DNA of 64,000 bases, taken from positions 3,258,501 to 3,322,500 of the forward strand of contig NZ_CP129672.1 of the NCBI RefSeq assembly GCF_030505195.1, given 5' to 3'. The position numbers were made by a program, and so were the translations under genes. Positions 43,002-51,752 of the stretch are shown here, piece after piece. This DNA comes from Comamonas testosteroni. GTDB taxonomy: Bacteria > Pseudomonadota > Gammaproteobacteria > Burkholderiales > Burkholderiaceae_C. Every line of letters starts with the position of its first letter. Positions within the stretch are counted from its first letter, which is position 1. The notes beneath the pieces are model-generated. The model was not told the DNA's origin. It did no database searches and saw only the letters and a program-made list of their open reading frames with translations.

Positions 43002-43682
43002 TCAGCGCTGCTGGCGATAGGGCTCTTCGAACTGCAGAAAGTCCTGCTCGGCCAAGGCGGCATGAATCCATTCCTGGGTGGCGGGCAGCTGGGTGATGCG
43101 CTGTATATAGGCGCGTACCGGGGCCGAGGTTGGCAGGCCGTAGCCGTTGATGCGCATGCACACCGGCGCAAAAAAGGCATCGGCAATGCTGAACTGGTCA
43201 AACAGCATGGGGCCGCTGGCGGTGCTCAGCAGCGGGGTCCAGAGTTCTTCGAGCTGCTGGACATCGCTGCGCAGATCGGCATGCTCGGCCCAGAGCCGGG
43301 CACCGGTCTCCTGCAACTGGGCTTCGATATTCATGGGGCAGAGGCTGCGCAGCGCACCGAAGCCGCTGTGCATCTGTGCCACCAGACTGCGCGCACGGGC
43401 ACGCTGGGCCACGGTCTGCGGCCATAGGTGCTTGTCGGGAAAGCGCTCGGCCAGGTATTCGCAGATGGCCAGGCTGTCCCAGATGATCAGCCCCCCATCG
43501 ACCAGCAGTGGCACCTTGCCGGTGGGGGCGAGTGCCAGCGCCTGCAGCTTGAAGCTGGAGTTGGGCGCAAAGCTGTCAAAGCGCAGTGTGAGCTCTTCGA
43601 AGCTGATGCCGCTTTGGCGCATCAGCACCCAGGGCCGCATGGACCAGGACGAGTAATTCTTGTTGCCGATATAGAGCTTCAT
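43002..43682 (-). CDS. Glutathione S-transferase family protein
   Basis: A 226-residue cytosolic protein. Thioredoxin-like N-terminal half ([20 protein letters not shown], with [22 protein letters not shown] for glutathione binding) and a helical C-terminal half with [11 protein letters not shown]. The [10 protein letters not shown] start places it near the Ser-type GSTs. Substrate unknown. It lies 60 bases before cca on the same strand. Confidence 0.9.
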   Translation of the reverse strand: MKLYIGNKNYSSWSMRPWVLMRQSGISFEELTLRFDSFAPNSSFKLQALALAPTGKVPLLVDGGLIIWDSLAICEYLAERFPDKHLWPQTVAQRARARSLVAQMHSGFGALRSLCPMNIEAQLQETGARLWAEHADLRSDVQQLEELWTPLLSTASGPMLFDQFSIADAFFAPVCMRINGYGLPTSAPVRAYIQRITQLPATQEWIHAALAEQDFLQFEEPYRQQR

Positions 43683-43797
43683 GGCGGACTCCTGTGTGGT
43701 TTGCCGTGCAGCTTATCAAGCTTGGGGCGGGCGGTCTGTGTGTTTTGATTCCACAGTCATGCCGGGGCGGCGCGGCGGATGATGTAATCGCAGCACT

Positions 43798-44562
43798 ATG
43801 GCAAATACTTCGACTTCTTCTGCAAACCTGGCCGCGCATGTGGCAGGGGCTGGTCACCACAAGGGCGCGCTGGTGCTGTTCTCGGGCGGCCAGGACTCGA
43901 CCACCTGCCTGGCTCAGGCCCTGGCCATGTTCGAGCGCGTGGAGACGCTGGGCTTTGACTACGGCCAGCGCCACAGCGTGGAGATGCAGGTGCGCGCAGG
44001 CGTGCGCGAGCAACTGGCTGAGCGCTTTCCCCAGTGGGCGCCGCGTCTGGGCGAGGACCATGTGCTGTCGCTCGATGTGCTCAAGCAGATTGGCGGCTCC
44101 TCCCTGACCGAGGATGTGGCTTTTGCCATGCAGGCCGACGGCCTGCCCAACACCTTTGTGCCGGGCCGCAACCTGCTGTTTCTGACGCTGGCCGGCGCGC
44201 TGGCCTATCGGCGCGGCCTGACGGTGATCGTCACCGGCGTCTGCGAGACCGATTACTCGGGCTACCCCGATTGCCGCGACGACACCATGAAGGCCCAGCA
44301 GCTGGCGCTGAACCTGGGCCTGGAGCGCCGGCTGCGCATCGATACGCCGCTGATGTGGCTGGACAAGGCCCAGACCTGGCAGCTGGCCCAGGATCTGGGC
44401 GGCAGCGATCTGGTGGAGCTGATCCGCACCGAGACCCATACCTGCTACCAGGGCACGCGCGATGCGCTGCACGAATGGGGCTATGGCTGCGGCAGCTGCC
44501 CGGCCTGCGAGCTGCGTGCATCGGGCTGGCACAACTGGCGCGCCAGTCAGGCCGCAACTTGA
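43798..44562 (+). CDS. queC: 7-cyano-7-deazaguanine synthase QueC
   Basis: Makes preQ0 in queuosine synthesis, 254 residues. ATP-binding [19 protein letters not shown] near residue 30, [16 protein letters not shown], and the C-terminal zinc site [10 protein letters not shown]. The first 20 residues are a non-conserved extension. No other que gene is adjacent, and no preQ1 riboswitch was recognised in the 115 bases upstream. Confidence 0.95.
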   Translation: MANTSTSSANLAAHVAGAGHHKGALVLFSGGQDSTTCLAQALAMFERVETLGFDYGQRHSVEMQVRAGVREQLAERFPQWAPRLGEDHVLSLDVLKQIGGSSLTEDVAFAMQADGLPNTFVPGRNLLFLTLAGALAYRRGLTVIVTGVCETDYSGYPDCRDDTMKAQQLALNLGLERRLRIDTPLMWLDKAQTWQLAQDLGGSDLVELIRTETHTCYQGTRDALHEWGYGCGSCPACELRASGWHNWRASQAAT

Positions 44563-44564
44563 AA

Positions 44565-44627
44565 TTGATAGCTGCTTGCGCTTGATAAAAAAGGACTTCA
44601 GGCTGATAAAGCGCTGAAGTCCTTTGA
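44565..44627 (+). terminator. Repeat-derived hairpin terminator after queC
   Basis: AAAGGACTTCAG and CTGAAGTCCTTT are 12-base perfect arms around a 12-base loop. Just before it, AGCTGCTTGCGCTTG matches the repeat at 10535-10582 (other orientation), so the terminator is built on the dispersed repeat. Confidence 0.75.
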
Positions 44628-44679
44628 TTGAAGGCGGTAAATGCTCCTTAATAAGGAGCATTTTTTCGATGGGCCCGAT

Positions 44680-44940
44680 TCAGGCGCCGGGGCGTGTGGC
44701 GATCTGCCCGGCCTGAATCTGCGCCGTCATCTGGCTGAGCCAGGTCTGGCTTTCCGGGCGCTCGAACAGAAAGTCCCAGATGGCATCGTGCTGGCGCGGT
44801 GTCAGGGCGAGCGCGCCATGGCGGCGCATATGGGCTTGCAGCCGCTGCAGCTCTGCCGCAGTCAGCGGCAGCTGCATCACGGTCAGCGGGGGGCGCGGGC
44901 GGTAGCGGCGCTGGGGAATGTTCTTGCGGGGACGATTCAT
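44680..44940 (-). CDS. Conserved-looking small protein of unknown function
   Basis: An 86-residue basic protein from ATG 44940 (MNRPRKNIPQRRYRPRPPL at the start, then LTAAELQRLQAHMRRHGALA and WDFLFERPESQTWLSQM). A TTG further upstream is less likely. No family recognised and no membrane segment. It lies 28 bases after the 5-formyl-THF cyclo-ligase gene on the same strand, so is probably co-transcribed. Confidence 0.6.
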   Translation of the reverse strand: MNRPRKNIPQRRYRPRPPLTVMQLPLTAAELQRLQAHMRRHGALALTPRQHDAIWDFLFERPESQTWLSQMTAQIQAGQIATRPGA

Positions 44941-44968
44941 AGGCAAAGCGATCAAAGCGATTCAAAGG

Positions 44969-45541
44969 TTAGACGGGCCAGACCACGCCGTTGTCGTTGA
45001 GGATGGCGTCCAGCGGCAGGTCATGGGCCTCGGGCTGGAAGTCATCGACATAGCCATTGGTGTAGCCCAGGCCCACGGTAAACGGGCGCGGGCTCAGCTC
45101 GGCCAGCGTGCGGTCATAGAAGCCGCCGCCATAGCCCAGGCGGTAGCCGCCGGCCGCATAGCCTACGCAGGGGACAAACAGCAGCGTGGGCACCAGCAGT
45201 TCGGTATCCTTGGGCTTGGGAATGCCATAGGCGTCCTCCTCCATCGGGCAACCGGGGTACCAGGCGTGAAAACTCAGCGTCTTGCGCTGTTTGTCTATCA
45301 CCGGCAGCCCGATCCTGCGCCTTTGTGGAGTACCCTGTAGCTCACCATCTTCCTTCCAGCGATGCAGGGCTGGCAGCGGGTCGAACTCTCCCTTGATGGG
45401 CCAGTAGGCACCAATCACGGTATCGGGCCGCTCCATCAGCCAAAAGCGCATCACCTGCTGCAGCGCATCGGCGCGTTGCAGGCGATCTGGAAGGTTGAGG
45501 CGCAGTTCAATCAACTTGCGGCGTAACGCTGCTTTGTCCAT
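44969..45541 (-). CDS. 5-formyltetrahydrofolate cyclo-ligase
   Basis: ATP-dependent conversion of 5-formyl-THF to 5,10-methenyl-THF, 190 residues from ATG 45541. Motifs: MDKAALRRKLIELRLNL at the start, YWPIKGEFDPLPAL, and the nucleotide/folate loop RLGYGGGFYDRTLAEL. Divergent from slt with 15 bases between starts. 6S RNA often neighbours this gene in proteobacteria, but none was recognised here. Confidence 0.93.
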   Translation of the reverse strand: MDKAALRRKLIELRLNLPDRLQRADALQQVMRFWLMERPDTVIGAYWPIKGEFDPLPALHRWKEDGELQGTPQRRRIGLPVIDKQRKTLSFHAWYPGCPMEEDAYGIPKPKDTELLVPTLLFVPCVGYAAGGYRLGYGGGFYDRTLAELSPRPFTVGLGYTNGYVDDFQPEAHDLPLDAILNDNGVVWPV

Positions 45542-45556
45542 CGGATAATTTCCTCC

Positions 45557-47536
45557 ATGCACTGGCTGAAGATTTTGACACCGCTTTGTGCGGCTTCCCT
45601 GCTGACTGTAGCTGCTCCGTTTGCGCAGGCACAAAACCCGGGCGATGCCGTGTTGCTGGACATGCAAAAAGCATTCCGCAGCCGCAATCAGGCGGCGCTG
45701 ACCCAGCTCCTGCCCCAGGCGGCCGGTCACCCCCTCGAACCTTGGGCCGCTTACTGGGAACTCAAGAACCGGTTGGAGAGCGCATCGCCCGATGAAATCC
45801 AGGGTTTTCTGAACCGCTATGCCGGCACCTACCAGGAAGACCGCTTGCGCAACGACTGGCTGCTGCTGCTGGGCAAGCAGCGCGACTGGAACACCTTCAG
45901 CCAGGTCTATCCCAAGTTCCGCATGCGCGACGACAAGTCCGTCACCTGTTACGCCCTGCTGGCCGACGCCTTGCAAGGCCGGGGCGCGCCCAATGTGGGC
46001 CAGCAGGTACGCGATCTGTGGCTGGCGCAAAAGGATGCCGATGACGGCTGTACCACGGCCGCCGGCCAGCTGTATGCGAACAAGCTGATCACCGACGCCG
46101 ATGTCTGGCGCCGTGCCCGTGTGGCCACCGAAGCCAATCGCCAGAAGGCGGCCCGTGATGCGGTGGCCATCGTCGCCCCCGAAGCGGTCGACCAGGTGGC
46201 GCAGGTGTTTGCCTCGCCCGCCAAATACCTGGCAGGCCAGAGCAAGGCGCGCGGTCGCGAGCGCAAGGAGCTGGCCCTGCTGGCGCTGATCCGCATGGCG
46301 GCCAGCGACCCCGATGCGGCAGCCACGCAGATCGACGGCGGCTGGGGTGCCCAACTCAACGGCGAGGAGCGCAACTGGGCCTGGGCCGTGGCCGGCAAGC
46401 AGGCCGCCTTCAAGCTCTCGCCCGATGCCAATAGCTATTTCGGCAAGGTGCGCCGCAACGAAGACCTGAGCGACGACCTGCTGGGCTGGAAGGCCCGTGC
46501 CGCGTTGCGCGCCGGCGACTGGAAGGCCGTGCGCCGTGCCATCGACGCCATGGGCCCGGAGCGCACCGACCCGGCCTGGGCTTACTGGAAAGCCAAGGCC
46601 ATGCTGGCGGGCCGCCCCAATGCCGAGGAAAAGGCCGAAGCCCGCCAACTGCTGGAGGACACGGCCGGCAGCCACAGCTTCTATGAGCAACTGGCGCTGG
46701 AGGAAATCGGTCAGCGCATCACCGTGCCGCCCGCGCCCGCGCCGTTGACGGCGCAGGAAAAGGCGGCGGCGCGCAGCAACCCAGGCCTGAGCCGCAGCCT
46801 GTATGCCATCGGCATGGGGCTGCGCAGCGAAGGCGTGCGCGAGTGGAACTACTCCACCAATCTGCACCAGCCCGGCGGCATGGAAGACCGCGAGCTGTAT
46901 GCGGCCGCCGATCTGGCCTGCGAGCGCCAGGTCTGGGATCGCTGCATCAACACCAGCGAGCGCACCAAGACCTTTGCCGACTGGAAGCAGCGCTTTCCCA
47001 TGCCCTATCACGACACGGTGCTGGCCAAGTCGCGCAATATCGGGCTGGACCCGGCCTATGTCTATGGCCTGATCCGTCAGGAGAGCCGCTTCATCATGGA
47101 TGCCCGCTCGGGCGTGGGCGCTTCGGGGCTGATGCAGGTGATGCCGGCCACGGCGCGCTGGACGGCCAGGAAGATCGGCATGACGGGCTTCACGCCCGAC
47201 ATGATCAACGACCGCGACACCAATATCACCATCGGCACCTCCTATCTCAAGCTGGCGCTGGACGACTTCGAGGGCTCGATGGCGCTGGCGGCCGCGGGTT
47301 ACAACGCCGGCCCGGGCCGCCCGCGCAGCTGGCGCAACGGCCCCACGCTGGACGCCGCCATCTGGGCCGAGAACGTGCCCTTCAGCGAGACCCGCGACTA
47401 TGTGAAGAAGGTGCTCTCCAACACCACCAACTATGCGGCACTGATCACCGGCCAGCCACAGTCGCTCAAAAGCCGTCTGGGCACCATAGGCCCGCGCCCG
47501 GCCAATGATCCCGAGACCATGAAGGACTTGCCATAA
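45557..47536 (+). CDS. slt: Soluble lytic murein transglycosylase
   Basis: Periplasmic peptidoglycan-cleaving enzyme of 659 residues. Signal peptide to AQA-QN, a long alpha-superhelical U domain (about 30-460), then the SLT catalytic domain with Glu509 in GLIRQESRFIMDARSGVGA, GLMQVMPATA and AAAGYNAGPGR. Length and order match E. coli Slt70. A strong terminator follows. Confidence 0.94.
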   Translation: MHWLKILTPLCAASLLTVAAPFAQAQNPGDAVLLDMQKAFRSRNQAALTQLLPQAAGHPLEPWAAYWELKNRLESASPDEIQGFLNRYAGTYQEDRLRNDWLLLLGKQRDWNTFSQVYPKFRMRDDKSVTCYALLADALQGRGAPNVGQQVRDLWLAQKDADDGCTTAAGQLYANKLITDADVWRRARVATEANRQKAARDAVAIVAPEAVDQVAQVFASPAKYLAGQSKARGRERKELALLALIRMAASDPDAAATQIDGGWGAQLNGEERNWAWAVAGKQAAFKLSPDANSYFGKVRRNEDLSDDLLGWKARAALRAGDWKAVRRAIDAMGPERTDPAWAYWKAKAMLAGRPNAEEKAEARQLLEDTAGSHSFYEQLALEEIGQRITVPPAPAPLTAQEKAAARSNPGLSRSLYAIGMGLRSEGVREWNYSTNLHQPGGMEDRELYAAADLACERQVWDRCINTSERTKTFADWKQRFPMPYHDTVLAKSRNIGLDPAYVYGLIRQESRFIMDARSGVGASGLMQVMPATARWTARKIGMTGFTPDMINDRDTNITIGTSYLKLALDDFEGSMALAAAGYNAGPGRPRSWRNGPTLDAAIWAENVPFSETRDYVKKVLSNTTNYAALITGQPQSLKSRLGTIGPRPANDPETMKDLP

Positions 47537-47576
47537 GCGGGTGTCTCGATGAGCTGATTGCTCATTTGACGATAGT

Positions 47577-47613
47577 AAAAAGCGCTCTGCCCGAGAGGGT
47601 CAGAGCGCTTTTT
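47577..47613 (+). terminator. Intrinsic terminator after slt
   Basis: Thirteen-base perfect arms (AAAAAGCGCTCTG and complement) around an 11-base loop, followed by T-run. Confidence 0.92.
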
Positions 47614-47694
47614 TGTTGAACGTTTGAAGTGCTCAACCAAGACCCGAAAGAGGACCCGCGCCGGAGCGCGCGCGAGATAGCACGCAAAGTCCTA

Positions 47695-47713
47695 TGTAGG
47701 TGAATAACCTACA
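47695..47713. promoter_or_regulatory. Operator-like dyad upstream of the TonB receptor
   Basis: TGTAGGT-GAATA-ACCTACA, a perfect seven-base inverted repeat with a five-base spacer, ending nine bases before the Fur-box-like site. Possibly bound by a second regulator. Confidence 0.45.
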
Positions 47714-47721
47714 AACAGATG

Positions 47722-47740
47722 GCGAATGAGATTGGTTTGC
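47722..47740. promoter_or_regulatory. Fur-box-like site upstream of the TonB receptor
   Basis: GCGAATGAGATTGGTTTGC matches 14 of 19 positions of the idealised palindrome GCAAATGATAATCATTTGC. It lies 165 bases before the receptor start. Iron control by Fur is inferred. Confidence 0.5.
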
Positions 47741-47904
47741 GTTTACAAAAGTACATAATTGCAACCGTCAGAGCCCATAACGTCACATACAACCTCGGCT
47801 TTGTCTCCCTTTAGCTGCCTGCCAGCTGTCCAGAAGGCCCACCGGGCCGCCGCTTCCTACCCGTATCTGTGAACGACCTGCCCGAGGCAGGCCGAGGAGT
47901 CATC

Positions 47905-50100
47905 ATGTCCAACTCAGCTCTCAGCCGCGCCCGCCATATTCGCTGGCAACCCCGTTTACTGGCCCTGGCCGCTGCCGCTGCATGCGCCGGCAATGCTTTT
48001 GCACAAGCCAGGGAGTCCGCCATGGAGGAGGTGGTGGTCTCTGCCTCCGGCTTCGAGCAAGAGCTGAAAAATGCCCCGGCCTCCATCTCCGTCGTGACGC
48101 GCCAGGAGCTTGAGACCAAGAACTTCCGCGATCTGGCAGAAGCCCTGCAGGGCGTGGAAGGCATTGATGTGATGGGCGGCACCGGCAAGACCGGCGGTCT
48201 CGATATCAGCATCCGTGGCATGCCCAGCGACTACACGCTGATCCTGATCGACGGGCGCCGCCAGAACGTGGCGGGCGACGTCACGCCCAACGGCTTTGGT
48301 GCGGCGCTGACCAGCTTCATGCCGCCCATGTCGGCCATCGAGCGTATCGAGGTCATTCGCGGCCCCATGTCCACGCTTTACGGCTCGGACGCCATGGGCG
48401 GCGTGATCAACATCATCACGCGCAAGGTCAGCAAGGAGTGGGGTGGCGAAGTCAGCGTGGGCGCCGGCATTCCGCAAGACAGCGAATGGGGCAACCAGTA
48501 CAAGAGCAGCTTCTACATCAACGGCCCCATCAAGCAGGACGTGCTGGGCCTGGCCGTGCGTGGCAGCACCTTCAACCGCGATGCCTCGGACTGGGTGCTG
48601 GCCCCTGGCGCCGCACAGCCCGCCGGTTCACGCAACCCCGCGCCGGCGCAAAGCCGCCAGCACAGCCTGGGTGCCAAGCTGACGCTGACGCCCAGCCGCT
48701 ATCACGATATCTGGCTGGACGTGGACCAGGGCCGCACCTGGTACAACAACGAGGATGGCCGTCTGGGCAATCGCGATGCGGTTGCCAAGCCTGGTTCGCA
48801 GCCCGGTTATCGCGATGCGCTGCGTTTCAACCGCGATCAGGTCAGCATCGGTCATACCAGCCGCCTGGGTTTTGGCACGCTGGAAAGCAGCCTGATGCAT
48901 ACCGAAACCGAGACCATTGGCCGCACCATCCCCGGCGCGTCAGTGCCCAAGGGCGACCCGCGTGCTGGTGCCGATCGCGAGCTCAAGACCACCAATCTGG
49001 TGCTGGACAGCAAGCTGGTGGCCCCCCTGGGCGATGCCCATATGCTGACCGTAGGCGGCCAGTTCTGGGATGCCAAGCTCAAGGACGGGCTGCTGCCGCA
49101 AAGCCACAAGCAGACCATGTGGTCGCTGTTCGTGGAAGACGAGTGGCGCCTGCGCCAGGGACTGACCGCCACGCTGGGCGGCCGCTATGACCACCATGAC
49201 GCCTTTGGCGGCCAGTTCAGCCCGCGCGCTTATCTGGTCTGGGATGCGACGACGAACTGGACCTTCAAGGGCGGCGTGAGCCAGGGCTTCAAGGCGCCGC
49301 GCCTTAACCAGCTGATCGACGGTGTCAGCGGCATTAGCGGCCAGGGCCAGACCATCAATATCGGCAACCCCAACCTCAAGCCCGAGACCAGCACCAATGT
49401 GGAGCTGTCGGCCCTGTTCGACAACAAGGCAGGCTGGACCAGCGCGGCCACGTTCTTCCACAACGATGTCAAGGACAAGATCGCCTCGGGCGGCTCTTGT
49501 GATCCTAACAAGCCTGGCTCGGTCTACATCTCCAGCTGCGCTTACAACCCCACGGCCAATTACTCCATCAATGCGGACAAGGCCAAGACCTGGGGTCTGG
49601 AGCTGAGCAGCCGCGCCCAGCTGGCCAAGGACTGGGCTGTCAAGGCCGGCTACACCTGGACCAACAGCGAGGTGATCGAAGGAGGCCGCAAGAACGGTCA
49701 GCTGGCCAACACCGCAAAGCACATAGCCAGCGCCCAGCTGGACTGGACCCCGAGCAGCCAGTGGCGTCTGTGGGCACGCGGCGAGTACCGCAGCAAGAGC
49801 CCGCGCTTCAGTGGCGCCTACGACAATCTGAGCAATGCCAACAAGGCCGTGTTCGATGCCGTGGGCGATATCAAGGGCTATGCGCTGTTCCATCTGGGCG
49901 GCAGCTATCAGGTCAACAAGAGCCTGAGCCTGAACGCCAGCATCTTCAATCTGTTCGACAAGGATTTCCGCAAGTACCAGCAGGTGAGCGTCAACGGCAC
50001 GCCGACCTGGGTGAACAGCTATTTCCAGGGCGGCTCCTCGGTGTCCGGCGTTACCCAAGCCGGCCGCACCTTCTGGATCACGGCGAACATGAAGTTCTGA
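47905..50100 (+). CDS. TonB-dependent outer-membrane receptor (catecholate siderophore type)
   Basis: A 731-residue beta-barrel importer. Signal peptide ends AFA-QA; TonB box-like EEVVVSAS; plug domain with VEGIDVMGG, GLDISIRGM, ILIDGRRQN and IERIEVIRGPMSTLYGSDA; barrel ending in a terminal Phe (ITANMKF). Resembles FepA/CirA-like receptors, so a ferric catecholate is the best guess. The ATG at 47905 has GAGGAG five bases upstream; the GTG at 47869 does not. A Fur-box-like site lies upstream. Confidence 0.92.
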   Translation: MSNSALSRARHIRWQPRLLALAAAAACAGNAFAQARESAMEEVVVSASGFEQELKNAPASISVVTRQELETKNFRDLAEALQGVEGIDVMGGTGKTGGLDISIRGMPSDYTLILIDGRRQNVAGDVTPNGFGAALTSFMPPMSAIERIEVIRGPMSTLYGSDAMGGVINIITRKVSKEWGGEVSVGAGIPQDSEWGNQYKSSFYINGPIKQDVLGLAVRGSTFNRDASDWVLAPGAAQPAGSRNPAPAQSRQHSLGAKLTLTPSRYHDIWLDVDQGRTWYNNEDGRLGNRDAVAKPGSQPGYRDALRFNRDQVSIGHTSRLGFGTLESSLMHTETETIGRTIPGASVPKGDPRAGADRELKTTNLVLDSKLVAPLGDAHMLTVGGQFWDAKLKDGLLPQSHKQTMWSLFVEDEWRLRQGLTATLGGRYDHHDAFGGQFSPRAYLVWDATTNWTFKGGVSQGFKAPRLNQLIDGVSGISGQGQTINIGNPNLKPETSTNVELSALFDNKAGWTSAATFFHNDVKDKIASGGSCDPNKPGSVYISSCAYNPTANYSINADKAKTWGLELSSRAQLAKDWAVKAGYTWTNSEVIEGGRKNGQLANTAKHIASAQLDWTPSSQWRLWARGEYRSKSPRFSGAYDNLSNANKAVFDAVGDIKGYALFHLGGSYQVNKSLSLNASIFNLFDKDFRKYQQVSVNGTPTWVNSYFQGGSSVSGVTQAGRTFWITANMKF

Positions 50101-50136
50101 GGCTGAACGCTTCACGAGCGGCATGAGCTTCTGAAT

Positions 50137-50216
50137 CAGGAGCTGTCAGCGTATTTTGCTCATGGGTTTCACACTGTTTTATGTCTGAAATCAATGATGA
50201 AAAAGCGCAGGCAGCT
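50137..50216. repeat. Palindromic low-GC intergenic repeat (TTTCA-core family, copy 3)
   Basis: Outer arms AGGAGCTG and CAGCTCCT, inner core GTTTCA-N14-TGAAATCAATG (50166-50196). It lies between the TonB receptor and the DUF4124 gene on the same strand. Confidence 0.7.
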
Positions 50217-50309
50217 CCTGTTTTCATATCCCTGATGATTGGATACACTTCTTTACAAATACGGGTTCTGCGCATGGCAGACCCATACCGAGTGAGGGAG
50301 AAAGTCGCA

Positions 50310-50882
50310 ATGTCAGCAGCAAGAGGCCGCGTGCTCATCGCCACGCTGGGACTGGTCTGGGTCGGTGCCCTGATGGCACAGCCCGTCTACAAATGGGTGG
50401 ATGCGCAGGGGCAGACGCATTACGGCTCGCAACTGCCGCCGCAGCAGGCGGATGCGTCGCAGGTCAAGGTCTCGCCCAACGGCAGCTCGGGTGCGGGCGC
50501 GGGGCGCTTTGGCGAGGGAGCTGAGGCACGCAATCCCGACGGCACCAGGAAGCTGCCCAAGGGCGCTCAGGAAATGGCCGACGGTCTGGCCCAGGGCCTG
50601 AGAAAGGTCGACGGCAAGGAAGTGGCGCTGAACTGCGCGCTGGCGGTGGACAACATCCGCAGCCAGATCGAGACCATGCTGGAAAACGGCCAGAAAAACC
50701 TCAGGGGCGGCTATATCACCCAGGCCCAGTACGACAGCTCGGCGGGCAACTTCGTGAAGCTGCGCTCGCAGGCCACGGTCGGCGACTGCAAGGCCGCCAC
50801 GGGCCGCTCGCGCGATATGTACCAGTGCATGACCAGCATGCACAACCACCTGGTCGGTTGCGCCGAAAAGCACAGGCCCTGA
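50310..50882 (+). CDS. DUF4124-domain exported protein
   Basis: A 190-residue protein with a signal peptide (RVLIATLGLVWVGALMAQ) followed directly by the DUF4124 motif VYKWVDAQGQTHYGSQLP. The remaining 130 residues are helical with cysteines (NCALAVDNI, VGDCKAATG, YQCMTS, VGCAEKH), which may form disulfides in the periplasm. The frame extends upstream to 50181 inside the repeat, but the signal peptide and a GGGAG site support ATG 50310. Function unknown. Confidence 0.85.
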   Translation: MSAARGRVLIATLGLVWVGALMAQPVYKWVDAQGQTHYGSQLPPQQADASQVKVSPNGSSGAGAGRFGEGAEARNPDGTRKLPKGAQEMADGLAQGLRKVDGKEVALNCALAVDNIRSQIETMLENGQKNLRGGYITQAQYDSSAGNFVKLRSQATVGDCKAATGRSRDMYQCMTSMHNHLVGCAEKHRP

Positions 50883-50910
50883 GCAGTTCGGCCGCTTTCA
50901 GAACACGTTC

Positions 50911-51024
50911 TCAGGTCTTGGCGCACATGCACAGCAGGTTGTGATAGTGGCCGGTCAGGCTGACGCTCTCCTCGGTTTCGCCGAATTTTCCGTGCAGGCC
51001 GATCTTGGGCGAAGTTCTGGCGGG
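50911..51024 (-). pseudogene. Possible remnant of a deleted gene (C-terminal fragment)
   Basis: A 37-codon open stretch with protein-like content (KIGLHGKFGETEESVSLTG, then HYHNLLCMCAKT and stop). A TAG stop lies immediately upstream, and there is no start codon or ribosome site before it. It lies next to an orphan Fur box, which suggests an iron-regulated gene was lost here. No homologue named. Confidence 0.35.
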
Positions 51025-51050
51025 CTAAAGCGTACTCGGGTACGAATTCA

Positions 51051-51069
51051 TTAAATGATAATGATTCCC
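51051..51069. promoter_or_regulatory. Orphan Fur-box-like site
   Basis: TTAAATGATAATGATTCCC matches 14 of 19 positions of the idealised palindrome, including the run AAATGATAAT. No intact gene starts within 250 bases downstream on either strand in the right direction; the next genes are the MarR regulator (transcribed towards it) and DUF4124 (transcribed towards it). Confidence 0.5.
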
Positions 51070-51157
51070 AATATTGCTTTTCGGAAGTTTACGGAGAATC
51101 ATATCTGACGTTGTTGCACAGCAAAATTGCCAAGGGAGGCGGGCACTCGCTTCACTT

Positions 51158-51250
51158 CGAATATGAGAGCGCATATCGCCTTTCATATATGTATTTCAAG
51201 GTGATATAGCATTGAAATCATTGATCAGCATGCGCTGCATGCTTCTTTTT
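51158..51250. repeat. Palindromic low-GC intergenic repeat (TTTCA-core family, copy 4)
   Basis: Core ATTTCA-N13-TTGAAATCATTG at 51192-51222, flanked by GAGAGCGCATAT and GCATGCGCTGCATGC. It is just downstream of the MarR gene stop (51260), where it may terminate transcription. The rest of 50883-51259 holds the gene remnant and the orphan Fur box. Confidence 0.65.
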
Positions 51251-51259
51251 TGAGAGTCT

Positions 51260-51703
51260 TTACGGTCGCGTGGCCTGGGCGCTGTCCTTGGCCTGCAGCA
51301 GCAACTCGTGCAACAAGCCCTGCTGGGCTTCGGGAAAGTCGCTGAGCAGCTCGGTGGCTATCTGCTCGCGCCGGTGTCTGAGCTGATCGAACAGTTGCTG
51401 TCCCTGGGCGCTGAGCTGCAGGCAGCGCACGCGCTTGTCGGCTTCGCTGGCCGAGCGCTCCAGCCAGCCCTTGTCCTGCAGCTGAGCCAGGGTGCGCGCC
51501 ATCTGGGCCTTGTCGGTGTGGCTGTGCTCGACCAGTTCCTTTTGCGTGATGCCGGGGTGACGACCGGTGTGCATGAGGATGCGGAATTCGTTGAAGGTCA
51601 GCCCCGGTTGCACCGCTTCAAGCGACTCAAGCAGGCGCGCGCGAAACAGGTGCAGCAGATCGTGCAGCACCTCGAACACTTCGGCAGCGATGGATGAACT
51701 CAT
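51260..51703 (-). CDS. MarR-family transcriptional regulator
   Basis: A 147-residue winged helix-turn-helix dimeric regulator: LTFNEFRILMHTGRHPGITQKELVEHSHTDKAQMARTL spans the DNA-binding helices, and LQDKGWLERSASEADKRV is the wing. Divergent from the siderophore-interacting protein, with a perfect 15-base dyad 18 bases before its start, so it probably represses itself and the divergent gene. Confidence 0.92.
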   Translation of the reverse strand: MSSSIAAEVFEVLHDLLHLFRARLLESLEAVQPGLTFNEFRILMHTGRHPGITQKELVEHSHTDKAQMARTLAQLQDKGWLERSASEADKRVRCLQLSAQGQQLFDQLRHRREQIATELLSDFPEAQQGLLHELLLQAKDSAQATRP

Positions 51704-51720
51704 GGTGGGAAAGGTTGTTT

Positions 51721-51735
51721 GTTGACTTAGTCAAC
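51721..51735. promoter_or_regulatory. MarR operator candidate 1
   Basis: GTTGACTTAGTCAAC is a perfect inverted repeat (seven-base arms, one central base) in the divergent promoter region of the MarR gene and the siderophore-interacting protein gene. Confidence 0.6.
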
Positions 51736-51752
51736 TTATTAATGGATATTTC

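Noticed and set aside
42943..43161. Upstream extension of the CCA-adding enzyme
   Set aside because: Overlaps the GST gene; the family N-terminus starts at 42942.
43683..43797. preQ1 riboswitch before queC
   Set aside because: No short pseudoknot-like A-rich tail or conserved C-rich stem near the start could be made out.
44563..44680. 6S RNA next to the 5-formyl-THF cyclo-ligase gene
   Set aside because: The interval is short and filled by a repeat-derived terminator; no long closed-loop structure.
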